64,000 nucleotides of DNA from Thermaerobacter sp. FW80 (GTDB lineage: Bacteria; Bacillota; Sulfobacillia; Thermaerobacterales; Thermaerobacteraceae), in contig NZ_CP037895.1 in assembly GCF_004634385.1 (NCBI RefSeq), positions 1,959,245 through 2,023,244 of the forward strand. Direction: 5' to 3'. Numbering within the stretch: the first letter of the stretch is position 1; each line of letters opens with the position of its first letter. Position numbers and translations under genes: made by a program. The notes below the pieces were generated by a model. The model was given only the letters and a program-made list of their open reading frames with translations. It did not search any database and was not told where the DNA came from. Shown in pieces: positions 10,353 through 18,657 of this stretch.

Positions 10353-12173
10353 ATGGCCGATGCGCAGCCCATGCCGGCGCGTGAGCCCGAAGCCCCCGCC
10401 CGCAAGCGGCCGGTGGGTGCCGGGTTCCTGATCGAGGGTACCGCGCCGGCGGAGGTGTTCACCGCGGAGGACCTGACCGAGGAGCAGAAGATGATCGGCC
10501 AGGTGGCCCGCGACTTCGCCCTGAAGGAAGTGCGCCCGCTGATCGACGAGCTCGAGCACGGCCGGCACGAGCACTCGGTGGCCCTGCTGCGGCGCGCGGG
10601 GGAGCTCGGCCTGCTGGCGGTGGAGATCCCCACGGAGTACGAGGGGCTCGGCCTCGACAAGGCGACGGCTACCCTGGTGGTGGAGCGACTGGCGCCGGCG
10701 GGCTCCTTCGGGGTGACCTTCGGCGCCCACACCGGCATCGGCACGCTGCCCATCGTCTACTTCGGGACCCCCGAGCAGAAGCGGCGCTACCTGCCCAAGC
10801 TGGCCACCGGCGAGTGGATCGCCGCCTATGCGCTGACGGAGCCCGACGCCGGCTCCGACGCCCTGGGCGGCAAGACGCGGGCGGTGCTGTCGCCCGACGG
10901 CAAGCACTACGTCCTGAGCGGCCAGAAGCAGTGGATCACCAACTCGGGCTTTGCCCACGTCTTCGTCGTCTACGCCAAGGTCGACGGCGAGAAGATGACG
11001 GCCTTCATCGTCGAGCGCGACTTCCCCGGCGTCGCGGTGTCGGAGGAAGTGCGCAAGATGGGCATCAAGGGCTCGTCCACGCGGACGCTCTATCTGAACG
11101 ACGTGCCGGTGCCCGTCGAGAACGTGCTCGGCGAGGTGGGCAAGGGCCATCACATCGCCTTCAACATCCTGAACATCGGCCGGTGGAAGCTGGCCGCCGG
11201 GAACCTGGGGGCCTGCAAGGAGCTCATCGCCGTCTCCACCCAGTACGCCCAGGGCCGCAAGCAGTTCGGGCGGCCCATCGCCGACTTCCCGCTGATCCAG
11301 CAGAAGCTGGCCGCCATGGCCGCCCGCACCTACGCCCTGGAGGCCATGGTCTATCGCACGGCGGGGGCCTTCGACGCCAGCCTGAGCGCCATCGACGGCG
11401 ACGCCCCCGACGCGGGCCGGCAGGCCATCGCCGCCATCTCCGAGTACGCCGTGGAGGCCTCGATCAACAAGGTCTTCGGCTCCGAGACCTTGGACTTCGT
11501 GGTCGACGAGGCCGTCCAGATCCACGGCGGCTACGGCTACATGCAGGAGTACGAGGTGGAGCGGGCCTACCGCGACGCCCGCATCAACCGGATCTTCGAG
11601 GGGACCAACGAGATCAACCGCCTGCTGATCCCCCGCGAGCTGATGCGCCGGACCCTGAAGGGCAAGCTCCCGCTGATGCAGGCCCTCGGTCGGGTCCAGA
11701 AGGAGCTGGCGGAGCTGTCGCCCCTGGGGCCGGCCGGGGAGGCGGCGTCGGGTCCCTTGGCGGACGAACAGGCCCTGATCGCCAACGCGCGACGGCTGAC
11801 CTTGATGGTGGCGGGCCTGGCGGTGCAGCGGTACATGCAGCAGCTTGAACACGAGCAGGAGCTGCTGGCGGCCATCGCCGACCTGTGCATCGAGCTGTAC
11901 GCCATGGAGAGCGCGGTGCTGCGGGCCCTCAAGGCGGGCGGGACCGGCGTCCACGCCGACCTGGCGCGGCTCTTCGTGGCCGGGAGCCTCGACCGGGTGG
12001 AGATCGTCGCCCGCAATGCCCTGGCGGCCATCGAGCGCGGCGACGCCCTGCAGGTGCAGCTGGGCATCGTCCGGCGCCTGCTGCGGCGCGAGCCGGTGAA
12101 CCAGGTGGCCCTGGGCCGGCAGGTGGCCCGGGCCGTCCTGGAGGCCGGCGGCTACCCGCTGGGCGACCGCTGA
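10353..12173 (+). CDS. fadE: Acyl-CoA dehydrogenase (FadE type, long form)
   Basis: FAD-dependent acyl-CoA dehydrogenase, 606 residues, opening the beta-oxidation cycle by forming trans-2-enoyl-CoA. The dehydrogenase core carries YALTEPDAGSDA near residue 158, WITNSGFAHVFVVYAK, and the catalytic region RINRIFEGTNEINRLLIP with Glu near residue 414. About 170 further residues after the core form a helical C-terminal domain like that of very-long-chain dehydrogenases. ATG 10353 follows AAGGAGGGGAGG. The first 30 residues are Pro/Ala-rich and probably disordered. It completes the fadN-fadA-fadE set; electron acceptors (ETF) are not encoded nearby. Confidence 0.95.
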   Translation: MADAQPMPAREPEAPARKRPVGAGFLIEGTAPAEVFTAEDLTEEQKMIGQVARDFALKEVRPLIDELEHGRHEHSVALLRRAGELGLLAVEIPTEYEGLGLDKATATLVVERLAPAGSFGVTFGAHTGIGTLPIVYFGTPEQKRRYLPKLATGEWIAAYALTEPDAGSDALGGKTRAVLSPDGKHYVLSGQKQWITNSGFAHVFVVYAKVDGEKMTAFIVERDFPGVAVSEEVRKMGIKGSSTRTLYLNDVPVPVENVLGEVGKGHHIAFNILNIGRWKLAAGNLGACKELIAVSTQYAQGRKQFGRPIADFPLIQQKLAAMAARTYALEAMVYRTAGAFDASLSAIDGDAPDAGRQAIAAISEYAVEASINKVFGSETLDFVVDEAVQIHGGYGYMQEYEVERAYRDARINRIFEGTNEINRLLIPRELMRRTLKGKLPLMQALGRVQKELAELSPLGPAGEAASGPLADEQALIANARRLTLMVAGLAVQRYMQQLEHEQELLAAIADLCIELYAMESAVLRALKAGGTGVHADLARLFVAGSLDRVEIVARNALAAIERGDALQVQLGIVRRLLRREPVNQVALGRQVARAVLEAGGYPLGDR

Positions 12174-12698
12174 ATCCGGGACGACGGCGCCGGCTCGGGC
12201 GGGCGCCGCGGCACGCGGGGTCCGAGGCGCCCGGGAGCCCTGCACGCGGGGCCACCGCCCCCTGGCGGCCCGGGCGCGGGCTCCCGATGCGCCCGGGCGC
12301 CCGGTCGCGGCGGGATGCGGGAGGCCGGTCGGCGCCCTCCGCACCCCTGGGCGCCCTCCCGGCGGCCCTTCGACAGCAGGGGCCGGGGGCGAGGGGGGGG
12401 GGGACGGGCGGGAGCCCTGGCTCCCGCCCGTCCCCCTTCCTCCGCGGCCCGGTGCCGCGGGACCCCCTGCGCCATCGACGGCAGCGGCGGCAGCCCCCGC
12501 CGGTCCCGAGGCCGACGGCACCCCATGGGCGCCCGGGCCCCGGGAGGGCGGGGTCCACCGCCTCCACGCCCCAGCTGCCGGGGACGGGAGGGCGGGGCGC
12601 TTCCCGCGACCACGCCGCGCCCCACCCCTCCAAGGCCGCTGCAGCGGCGACCCCATCGGCGGCCGCACCGGCTGCCGCTTCGACGAGGAGGCATGGCC
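12174..12698. other. 525-bp spacer between fadE and the MBL-fold gene
   Basis: No gene is recognisable. It contains a strong hairpin (12399-12436, listed separately) and GC-rich low-complexity sequence. The downstream gene may therefore have its own promoter, which I could not identify. Confidence 0.5.
12399..12436 (+). terminator. 16-bp GC stem after fadE, probable terminator
   Basis: GGGGGACGGGCGGGAG (12399-12414) pairs perfectly with 12421-12436 across the loop CCCTGG, followed by TTCCTCC. The U-run is poor but the stem is very strong. Confidence 0.55.
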
Positions 12699-13766
12699 AT
12701 GGCAACGCCGGGCAGAGGCGTCGACGCGTCGGTCACGGGGGTGCCCGCTGGCGTCCACCCCGTGGACGAGGGCGTGCTCCGCATCCCCGTGCCCACCCCC
12801 TTCGCGGTCGGCGTCGTCAACGTCTACCTCATCCTGGGCCGGGTGCCGACCCTGGTCGACGTGGGGCCGGGCGGGCGGCGCGGTCGGGAGGCCCTGGAGG
12901 CGGGGCTGGCGGCCGCGGGCCTCGGCTGGGACGACGTCGCCCAGGTCGTGATCACTCACACCCACGCCGACCACATGGGCCTCTTGCGCCACTGGCCGGG
13001 GACGCGCCGGCCCGCGGTGGTAGGCCATCGCTGGGGGGCGCGACACTTCCGCGGCGGTGACGACCCGGAGCGGGTCCGGTTCTTCCAGGGATTCGTGCGC
13101 TCGGCGGGGGTCCCGGCGGACGTGGCGGGCGGCCTGCTCCAGGGGCTTGCGGCGCTGATGGCCGCCGAGCCCGCGGTGTCGGTCGCCCGGTGGCTGGAGG
13201 ACGGCGACGAGCTGACCATGGGCGACGACCGCTGGCTGGTGCTCCACACGCCGGGCCACGCCCAGTCCCAGGTGTGTCTCTACCGGGAGCGGGACGGCCT
13301 GCTCATCAGCAGCGACCACCTGCTTCCGACGATCTCCTCCAACGCCTTGCTGGAGCCTGCGCCCCTGGACGAACGCGGCCGGCCCCTCCGGCCCGAGCCG
13401 CCCCGCAGCCTGGTGGACTATCGCCGGTCGCTGCGCCGGGTGCGGCCGCTTCCGGCGCGGCGCTGCCTGCCGGGCCACGGCGACCCCTTCGGTGGCCACC
13501 GGGAGCTGATCGAGCGTCGCCTCGCGGACATGGAACGACGGGCCCGGCAGATCCGCGACGCGCTGGCCGCCCGGGGCGGCCGGTCGACCCTGTACCGGCT
13601 GGCCGTCGATCTGTTCGGGTCGGGCGATGCGGGGCACCTGCTGCTGGCCCTCTCCGAGGTCCAGGGCCACGTGGCGTGGATGGAGAGCGAGGGCTGGGTG
13701 CGCTGCCGGCCGGAACCCGGGGGCAGCGGCGTCCTCATGGTGACGGCGGCGGGCGGGGCCGGATAG
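12699..13766 (+). CDS. Metallo-beta-lactamase-fold hydrolase with C-terminal winged-helix region
   Basis: Zinc hydrolase of the glyoxalase II/LACTB2-like branch, 355 residues. The metal-binding THTHADHMG lies near residue 86, with further ligands in HTPGHAQSQVCLY (about 183) and LPGHGDPFGGHRELI (about 256). The last 70 residues (HLLLALSEVQGHVAWMESEG) look like the small winged-helix tail seen in this branch. ATG 12699 is preferred over ATG 12693 because it is 7 nt from GAGGAGG. Next to the fad operon, a thioester or CoA-derivative hydrolase is a reasonable guess, but the substrate is unknown. Confidence 0.88.
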   Translation: MATPGRGVDASVTGVPAGVHPVDEGVLRIPVPTPFAVGVVNVYLILGRVPTLVDVGPGGRRGREALEAGLAAAGLGWDDVAQVVITHTHADHMGLLRHWPGTRRPAVVGHRWGARHFRGGDDPERVRFFQGFVRSAGVPADVAGGLLQGLAALMAAEPAVSVARWLEDGDELTMGDDRWLVLHTPGHAQSQVCLYRERDGLLISSDHLLPTISSNALLEPAPLDERGRPLRPEPPRSLVDYRRSLRRVRPLPARRCLPGHGDPFGGHRELIERRLADMERRARQIRDALAARGGRSTLYRLAVDLFGSGDAGHLLLALSEVQGHVAWMESEGWVRCRPEPGGSGVLMVTAAGGAG

Positions 13767-13767
13767 G

Positions 13768-13811
13768 CGGCGGCCGCCGGCCGCAGAGGGTGCGCGGCGC
13801 CGGCCGCCGTG
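13768..13811. terminator. Imperfect GC dyad between convergent genes
   Basis: CGGCGGCCG near 13768 pairs with CGGCCGCCG ending near 13810, with inner partly paired GC segments. It lies in the 102-bp gap between two convergent genes, where a bidirectional terminator is expected. There is no U-run, so support is mainly positional. Confidence 0.35.
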
Positions 13812-13868
13812 CGGCCCCGATCGCGAGGCGGTCCCCCGCTGACGCCCGGTCCTGGCGCAGGCATCGGC

Positions 13869-16712
13869 CTACCGGCCGGGTTCCTCCACCCGGACGCGGG
13901 CGTCGACGATCAGGCAGCCCCGCCCCGGCTCGTAGGCCATCAGCGGGTTGATGTCGAGCTCGGCGATCTCCGGCACCTCCTCCACCAGCCGCGAGACGCG
14001 CAGCAGCACGTCCTGGATCGCCTCCAGGTCGGCCGGCGGGTGGCCCCGGTAGCCCTCCAGGAGGCGATAGCCCCGGATGCTGCGGATCATCTCCGCCGCG
14101 TCCACGTCGGTCAGCGGCGTGATGCGGAAGACCACGTCCTTGAGGACCTCCACGTGGATCCCGCCGAGGCCGAAGGCCACCAGCGGGCCGAAGAGGGGAT
14201 CCTGGGTCACCCCGACCACCAGCTCGGTGCCGGCCGGCACCATGGGCTGGACCACGAAGCCGTCCAGCTCCTCCCTGCGGCCGGCGGCCTCCAGCCGGCG
14301 GACGATGCCGCGGCAGGCGGCGCGCACCGCCGCCGCGTCCGCGAGGTGCAGCTGGACCCCGTCCCACTCGGTCTTGTGCACCAGGGTGCGCGAGGCCATC
14401 TTCACCGCCACGGGGTAGCCGAGGTCGGCCGCGGCCGCCACGGCCGCCTCTTCGTCCCGGACGAACCGGCTGCGCACCCGGGGCAGGCCGAAGGCCTCCA
14501 GCAGCCCGTCGACCTCCTGGGCCGACAGCCACCCCCCGCCCCGCCCGAGGGCCGCGCGGCACAGGTCGCGGGCCCGGTCGACGTCCAGGTCGGGATGGGC
14601 GGGGATCCGGCCCAGCGGGCGCTGGCGCCAGCGGGCGTACTCGTACGCCTTGGCCAGGGCCCGGGCGGCGGATTCGGGGAACCGGTAGGAGGGGATGCGC
14701 TCGTCCCCCACGGCCAGGGGCTGGCGCAGGCCGCGGGCGCTCATGAAGCACGCGACCACGGGCTTGCGATGGCCCGCCCGTCGGGCCTCGGCCACCGCCT
14801 CCCGCACCGCGGCGGCGACGGCGTCGACGTCGGCCAGGCCCACGGGGATGAAGATCACCAGCACCGCGTCGAAGCCGGGGTCGCGGAGCACCACCCGCAG
14901 GGTCTCGCGGTACTGCTCGGCGGTGGCGGAGGCGACCATGTCGATGGGGTTGGCCACGCTCGCCGCCGGCGGGAGGAATCGGCGCAGGGCCTCGCGGGTC
15001 GCGGGGGAGGGCTCCGGCACCTCCAGTCCCGCCGAGGCCAGGGCGTCGGTGGCCAGGATGCCCGGTCCCCCCGCGTTGGTGACGATGGCCACCCGCGGTC
15101 CGGCGAGGAGGGGTTGGTTCGCCAGCAGCGCGGCGATGTCGAACATGTCCTCCAGCGTGTCGGCGCGGATCACCCCGGCCTGCCGGAACAGCGCCTCCAC
15201 CGCCACGTCGCTGGCGGCCAGGGCGGCGGTGTGGGAGCCCGCGGCCCGGGTCCCCGCGGCGGTGCGGCCCGCCTTCACCGCCAGGATCGGCTTCTTGCGG
15301 CCCACGCGGCGGGCCAGCCGCGCGAAGCGGCGGGGGTTGCCGAAGGACTCCAGGTAGAGCAGGATCAGGTCCGTGTCCTCGTCGTCCTCCCAGTACTGGA
15401 TGAGATCGTTCCCCGACACGTCCGCCTTGTTGCCGACGCTGACGAAGCTCGACAGCCCGAGACCGAGGTCGCGGGCGTACTCCAGGATGGCGAGCCCCAG
15501 CGCACCGCTCTGCGAGGACATGGCCACCCGTCCGTGGGGCGGGAAGACCGGGGAGAAGCTGGCGTTCATCCGCACGTCGGGGGCGGTGTTGATCAGGCCG
15601 AGGCAGTTGGGGCCCACCATGCGCATCCCGTAGCCGCGCACCTTGGCCACCAGGCGCTCCTGCAGCGCCCGGCCCTCGGGACCCGTCTCGGCGAAGCCGG
15701 CCGTGACCACCACCAGCGCCCGCACGCCCTTGGCGCCACACTGGTCGACCACGTCCAGCACCGCCTCCCGCGGCACCGCCACCACCGCCAGGTCCACCGG
15801 GCCCGGGACGTCCAGCACCGAGCGGTAGGCGGGGATCGACCCGACCACCTCCGCCCGCGGGTTGACGGGATAGACCGGGCCCTGGAACCGGTTCATCACC
15901 AGCGCCTCGAGGATGCGGTAGCCGATGCTGCCGGGATCGCGGGAGGCCCCCACCACCGCCACGCCCCGGGGGCGGAAGAGGGGTCGCAGCGACGCCACGG
16001 TGGCGATGCGGTCCCGCATCTCGCTGCGCGCCACGCTCTCGGGACTGGGCTGGACGTCCAGGCTGACCACCACGTAGCCGTCCCGGTGGTGCTGGTGGGC
16101 CTCGAAGCCGCTGGCCCGCAAGACCTCCAGCATGCGGCGGTTGTCGGGCTGGGTCCAGGCGACGAACCGGCGGATGCCGTGGCGGGCGGCGATCAGGGCC
16201 AGCCTTTCGAGGAGCAGGGTGCCCAGGCCGCGGCCCTGGTAGGCGTCTTCCACCAGGAAGGCGACCTCGGCGGTGTCGGGTTCCGCCCGGTCGCGGACGT
16301 ACGTGCCGCTGGCCACGATGCGCGGATGGTCGGGGTCACCCACCTGCACCAGCAGGGTGTATCGCTCGGCGGGCGGCCCGACCTGGAGCAGCGCCTCCAC
16401 CGCGGCCTCCCGCGAGGCGCCGGCGAAGAAGCGCCGCATCAGGGAGAGGTCCGAGACCCGCTGGAGGAACTCGCCCACCAGCGGCCGGTCGGCCTCCCGC
16501 GCGGGCCGCAGGGTGGCGGCCGTGCCGTCGCGGAGCAGCACGCGGCCCGCCTCGAGCCCCTCCTGGGGGATGGGGGCGGGGTAGAGGGCGGGGAGCGAGG
16601 CCAGGGCCGGACGGGGTCGGGTGGTGCCGGACGCCGGCGTCAACGCGGCCCCGGCGCTCGCTGCGCCGGGCTGGGCGGGGCGGCTCCGGGGATCGCCAGG
16701 GTCGCTGCGCAT
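13869..16712 (-). CDS. GNAT acetyltransferase fused to ADP-forming acyl-CoA synthetase
   Basis: Fusion of 947 residues. Residues about 50-220 are a GNAT domain (YQGRGLGTLLLERLALIAA near 157). From about 245 comes a CoA-binding domain (VAVVGASRDPGSIGYRILEA), then the ligase domain with SHTAALAASD near 492, and from about 715 an ATP-grasp domain (YPVAVKMASRTLVHKTEWDG). Such proteins either make acyl-CoA with ATP, giving ADP, or act as lysine acetyltransferases (Pat/PatZ) controlling acetyl-CoA synthetase. Here GNAT is N-terminal, the reverse of enterobacterial Pat, and the His of SHTAA, phosphorylated in active ADP-forming synthetases, is kept, favouring a catalytic synthetase half. ATG 16712 follows AAGGAGG. 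It converges on the MBL-fold gene and may link fatty-acid catabolism to protein acetylation (inference). Confidence 0.9.
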   Translation of the reverse strand: MRSDPGDPRSRPAQPGAASAGAALTPASGTTRPRPALASLPALYPAPIPQEGLEAGRVLLRDGTAATLRPAREADRPLVGEFLQRVSDLSLMRRFFAGASREAAVEALLQVGPPAERYTLLVQVGDPDHPRIVASGTYVRDRAEPDTAEVAFLVEDAYQGRGLGTLLLERLALIAARHGIRRFVAWTQPDNRRMLEVLRASGFEAHQHHRDGYVVVSLDVQPSPESVARSEMRDRIATVASLRPLFRPRGVAVVGASRDPGSIGYRILEALVMNRFQGPVYPVNPRAEVVGSIPAYRSVLDVPGPVDLAVVAVPREAVLDVVDQCGAKGVRALVVVTAGFAETGPEGRALQERLVAKVRGYGMRMVGPNCLGLINTAPDVRMNASFSPVFPPHGRVAMSSQSGALGLAILEYARDLGLGLSSFVSVGNKADVSGNDLIQYWEDDEDTDLILLYLESFGNPRRFARLARRVGRKKPILAVKAGRTAAGTRAAGSHTAALAASDVAVEALFRQAGVIRADTLEDMFDIAALLANQPLLAGPRVAIVTNAGGPGILATDALASAGLEVPEPSPATREALRRFLPPAASVANPIDMVASATAEQYRETLRVVLRDPGFDAVLVIFIPVGLADVDAVAAAVREAVAEARRAGHRKPVVACFMSARGLRQPLAVGDERIPSYRFPESAARALAKAYEYARWRQRPLGRIPAHPDLDVDRARDLCRAALGRGGGWLSAQEVDGLLEAFGLPRVRSRFVRDEEAAVAAAADLGYPVAVKMASRTLVHKTEWDGVQLHLADAAAVRAACRGIVRRLEAAGRREELDGFVVQPMVPAGTELVVGVTQDPLFGPLVAFGLGGIHVEVLKDVVFRITPLTDVDAAEMIRSIRGYRLLEGYRGHPPADLEAIQDVLLRVSRLVEEVPEIAELDINPLMAYEPGRGCLIVDARVRVEEPGR

Positions 16713-17002
16713 GCCCGTCGACCTCCTTGCCGGCGTGGGACCTCGCCCGGGGGGTGGAACCGTGCTCCGGCCGCCGGCGCTCTCTTCTTTCCGGGCGGAT
16801 CGCCCGCTTCCTGCCAGGGGACGGCCATCCCCCTTGAAGATTCCCGAATCGGGGCCGTGGGCTTCGGCGGAGCCACGGGTTCTGTCGCAGGGTGCCCGCG
16901 TCGCCCTCCCGGTCGATCCCGCCGCCGACGGGGCGGCAGGCTCGCCGCCGCGGCGGCACGATCTCCGCCCCCGTCGGGCCGATGGCGGGGTGGCGCGCCG
17001 GG

Positions 17003-18355
17003 TCACCGCGGCGACGCGCCGGGGGCGCACCCTTGCCAGGCGGTGGGGAGACCCGCATCCGCCGCGGGATCGGCGGGGGAAGGGGACGGGGGTGCCGGCG
17101 CGGGGCGGCCCGAGGGATGGGGCGACGGCAAGAGGTCGGCGACGTCGTCGGCGGCGACGGTCCAGAACCCGTCCTGGCGGATCATCGTCCAGGTCAGGTC
17201 GAACGGGGCCGCGGGAGGCTCGCTGGCGTAGTAGGCCGTGCCCTGCAGGCGCACCCGGGCCCGGGGACCCTGGACCGCCAGGGTGGTCGCCCGCTCGACC
17301 TTGACGAACGCCAGCAGGGTGGTCAGGCGTCGAGCCAGGGTCGTCCAGGCGGGATCGCGGGGGTCGGTGACCATGTGGGCGGCGGTGGCGGCGTCGCCGT
17401 TGGCCAGGGCGATGGACAACCACGACGCCACCGCGTGGGGTGGTGCCGAGCGCAGCGCATCCACCAGTTGGCCGCTGCTCTTGAGTACCATCAGGTGGTG
17501 GCCGGGGTCGACGCGGTCGCTGGCGTGGGTGGTGGCGGCCAGGGTGTGGACGCAGAAGTGGCCGTCGAAGTCGTTTCCGGCCACGATGTCCTCCCCATGG
17601 GGCATGCCGTTGATCGAGGCCGCCACCCGCCGGCCCCCCACCTCCAGGACCACCGCCCGCCGGCGCCAGCTCCAGGCGCCGCCGAACAGGGACCGCAGGA
17701 CGGCCGTGTCCTGGCGCGTCAGCGGTTCCGCGTCGGCGTGCTGATAGCCCCCGTAGCGGACCACGCGGAGGGTCCGCCCGGTCTCGAGGTCGCGCAGCGA
17801 CGCCACCGCATCCCATGGCCACAGGCGATCCACCTGGGGCCACGGCAGGGGTTCGCCGAAGAAGGCGTCCGCCAGGCGACGGGTGGCGGGCGCGAGGACC
17901 GCCCACAGCGCCTCGGTCCGATCCAGGTGGCCCCGGTCCGTCTGGAAGAACCGGCCTTCGCGGGAGATCAAGATTTCGTGCCGACGCCCGGCGGCGTCGG
18001 TCCACTCCAGCCGCCAGTAGGCGAAGTGCGGGCCGGGCGGCGCCGAGACGGTGCCGCGGCCGGCGGGGCGGACGCGACGGAGGGCGCGGACCAGCTCCCG
18101 GCGCTCGTCGGCGGTGAGGGCCGTCCGTGCCCGGTACTCGGGCCAGGCGAAGGCGAGGGTCGCGGTGCGCACGGACAGGGCAGGCGACGCCAGGGGGGCT
18201 CCCGGCGGCCGGGCCAGCAGCCAGGCGAGGAGGAGCAGCATCCCCAGGGCCACCAGCCCCAGCCCCGCTCCGCGCCCCGGTCCGAGGCCGCCGACGGCGC
18301 GGCCGACCCCGGCCGGCGGGATCGTCCCCGGCGGTGTCCCGCCGCCACCGATCAT
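17003..18355 (-). CDS. Membrane-anchored protein with GHFCVH...THASDRVDPGH motif, function unknown
   Basis: 450 residues, not confidently assigned. A single N-terminal membrane anchor (GLGLVALGMLLLLAWLLA, residues 31-50) is followed by an extracytoplasmic part. Near residues 259-286 is a striking conserved-looking block: GNDFDGHFCVH, then THASDRVDPGHH. I recall similar blocks in Firmicute cell-envelope and stalk-domain proteins; the His, Cys and Thr residues could be catalytic or metal-binding, but this is inference. The end is Pro/Ser/Ala-rich. ATG 18355 has GGAGGA 7 nt upstream. It is divergent from the coat-like gene at 18658, and the shared interval holds a duplicated 31-bp element. Confidence 0.75.
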   Translation of the reverse strand: MIGGGGTPPGTIPPAGVGRAVGGLGPGRGAGLGLVALGMLLLLAWLLARPPGAPLASPALSVRTATLAFAWPEYRARTALTADERRELVRALRRVRPAGRGTVSAPPGPHFAYWRLEWTDAAGRRHEILISREGRFFQTDRGHLDRTEALWAVLAPATRRLADAFFGEPLPWPQVDRLWPWDAVASLRDLETGRTLRVVRYGGYQHADAEPLTRQDTAVLRSLFGGAWSWRRRAVVLEVGGRRVAASINGMPHGEDIVAGNDFDGHFCVHTLAATTHASDRVDPGHHLMVLKSSGQLVDALRSAPPHAVASWLSIALANGDAATAAHMVTDPRDPAWTTLARRLTTLLAFVKVERATTLAVQGPRARVRLQGTAYYASEPPAAPFDLTWTMIRQDGFWTVAADDVADLLPSPHPSGRPAPAPPSPSPADPAADAGLPTAWQGCAPGASPR

Positions 18356-18657
18356 CGCCCGTCCTCCCCAGCCTGCGCCCCGACTGCGGCGCACGGCGGG
18401 CGGCGCGGCCGTCCACCGGGCGCCCCAGCGGACCCCCGCACGAGACTGTGCCCCCCCTGCGGCGTACGGCGGGCGGCGCGGCCGTCCCGCCCGTCCCATG
18501 GGTATGCGGGGAGGGGGCGGCGGATGTGGGCATCGGGCATCCGCGCCAGCCGCCGCCGGATGCGAGGAGCCGTCGGCGCGAGTCCCCACGGGTGCGGCCG
18601 GCTACGGGCCGCGGCGGGCGGGCAGACTACCCGCGAGAGGCGACGGGAGGGCGGTCC
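18356..18657. repeat. Divergent promoter interval with a duplicated 31-bp element
   Basis: Copies at 18384-18414 and 18457-18487 differ at one base; both contain CGGCGGGCGGCGCGGCCGTC. They are 73 bp apart, in the 302-bp gap between the outward-facing starts at 18355 and 18658. This fits a pair of regulator sites or a short duplication. No clear -35/-10 was found. Confidence 0.6.
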
